Source of the DNA: 70-18 sp041691815
GTDB taxonomy: Bacteria; Pseudomonadota; Alphaproteobacteria; Acetobacterales; Acetobacteraceae
DNA length: 6,919 nt
Direction of reading: 5' to 3'
NCBI GenBank assembly: GCA_041691815.1
Contig: JBEPTZ010000181.1
Coordinates: 1-6,919, forward strand
Under the pieces are notes generated by a model, which had not been told where the DNA came from, did not search any database, and saw only the letters and a program-made list of their open reading frames with translations. The translations under genes and the position numbers were made by a program. The stretch's first letter is position 1; each line of letters begins with the position of its first letter. Positions 6,846-6,919 of the stretch are shown piece by piece.

Positions 6846-6851
6846 CCCCCC
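6846..6851 (-). promoter_or_regulatory. G-rich ribosome binding site of the solute-binding-protein gene
   Basis: A run of six G on the minus strand lies directly against the ATG at 6845 and 9 nt from the in-frame ATG at 6836. Spacing favours the second ATG. A pure G-run is a mediocre match to the Shine-Dalgarno consensus. Confidence 0.4.
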
Positions 6852-6865
6852 GAATATTTGCCCAT

Positions 6866-6894
6866 TCTGTACATCACGCAGCCGATCCGATCAA
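6866..6894 (-). promoter_or_regulatory. Weak sigma-70-like promoter candidate of the operon
   Basis: On the minus strand TTGATC (6894-6889) is followed after 17 nt by TACAGA (6871-6866), about 20-30 nt before the start codon. The -35 box matches the consensus at four positions and the -10 box at three. The place is right, since this is the only gap upstream of the first gene, but such matches arise by chance and the leader continues beyond the window. A GATCCGATC pattern at 6884-6892 overlaps the -35 box; no regulator can be named. Confidence 0.22.
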
Positions 6895-6919
6895 CGCTTC
6901 CGTGCCTCGCGGATACTGG

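Overview
The window is GC-rich, densely coding DNA whose main content is one six-gene operon on the minus strand, read from right to left. Overall composition, GC-biased third codon positions and an AT-rich inverted repeat at the left end suggest a GC-rich alphaproteobacterium. Acetobacteraceae/Rhodospirillales is my best guess, but it rests on recollection of similar intergenic repeats and not on a search.

Layout from right to left: 6919-6837 is the intergenic leader of the operon, with a weak promoter candidate. 6836-5253 encodes a secreted solute-binding protein of the SBP_bac_5 (DppA/OppA) family. 5227-4277 and 4290-3367 encode the DppB-type and DppC-type permeases. 3370-2378 and 2381-1317 encode the DppD-type and DppF-type ATPases. 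1271-249 encodes an M14-family zinc deacylase (succinylglutamate desuccinylase/aspartoacylase group, closest in motifs to DoeB/EutE-type N-acetyl-diaminobutyrate deacetylases). The genes are tightly packed. SBP to DppB is a 25-nt gap, DppB/DppC overlap by 14 nt, DppC/DppD by 4 nt (GTGA), DppD/DppF by 4 nt (ATGA), and the deacylase follows DppF after about 45 nt.

Positions 82-248 hold no convincing gene. They contain a strongly structured AT-rich inverted repeat just downstream of the operon's last stop codon, probably between convergent genes, because bases 1-81 look like the 3' end of a plus-strand coding region.

Together the genes read as a complete five-component peptide-type ABC importer plus a cytoplasmic deacylase. 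The inferred job is uptake of a small N-acylated amino-acid or peptide-like compound followed by removal of the acyl group inside the cell. The substrate cannot be read from the sequence. All components belong to known families. I found no mobile element, CRISPR array, tRNA or rRNA, and no clearly new biological system. The most interesting points are the pairing of a DoeB-like deacylase with a peptide-type transporter and the structure of the terminal repeat.
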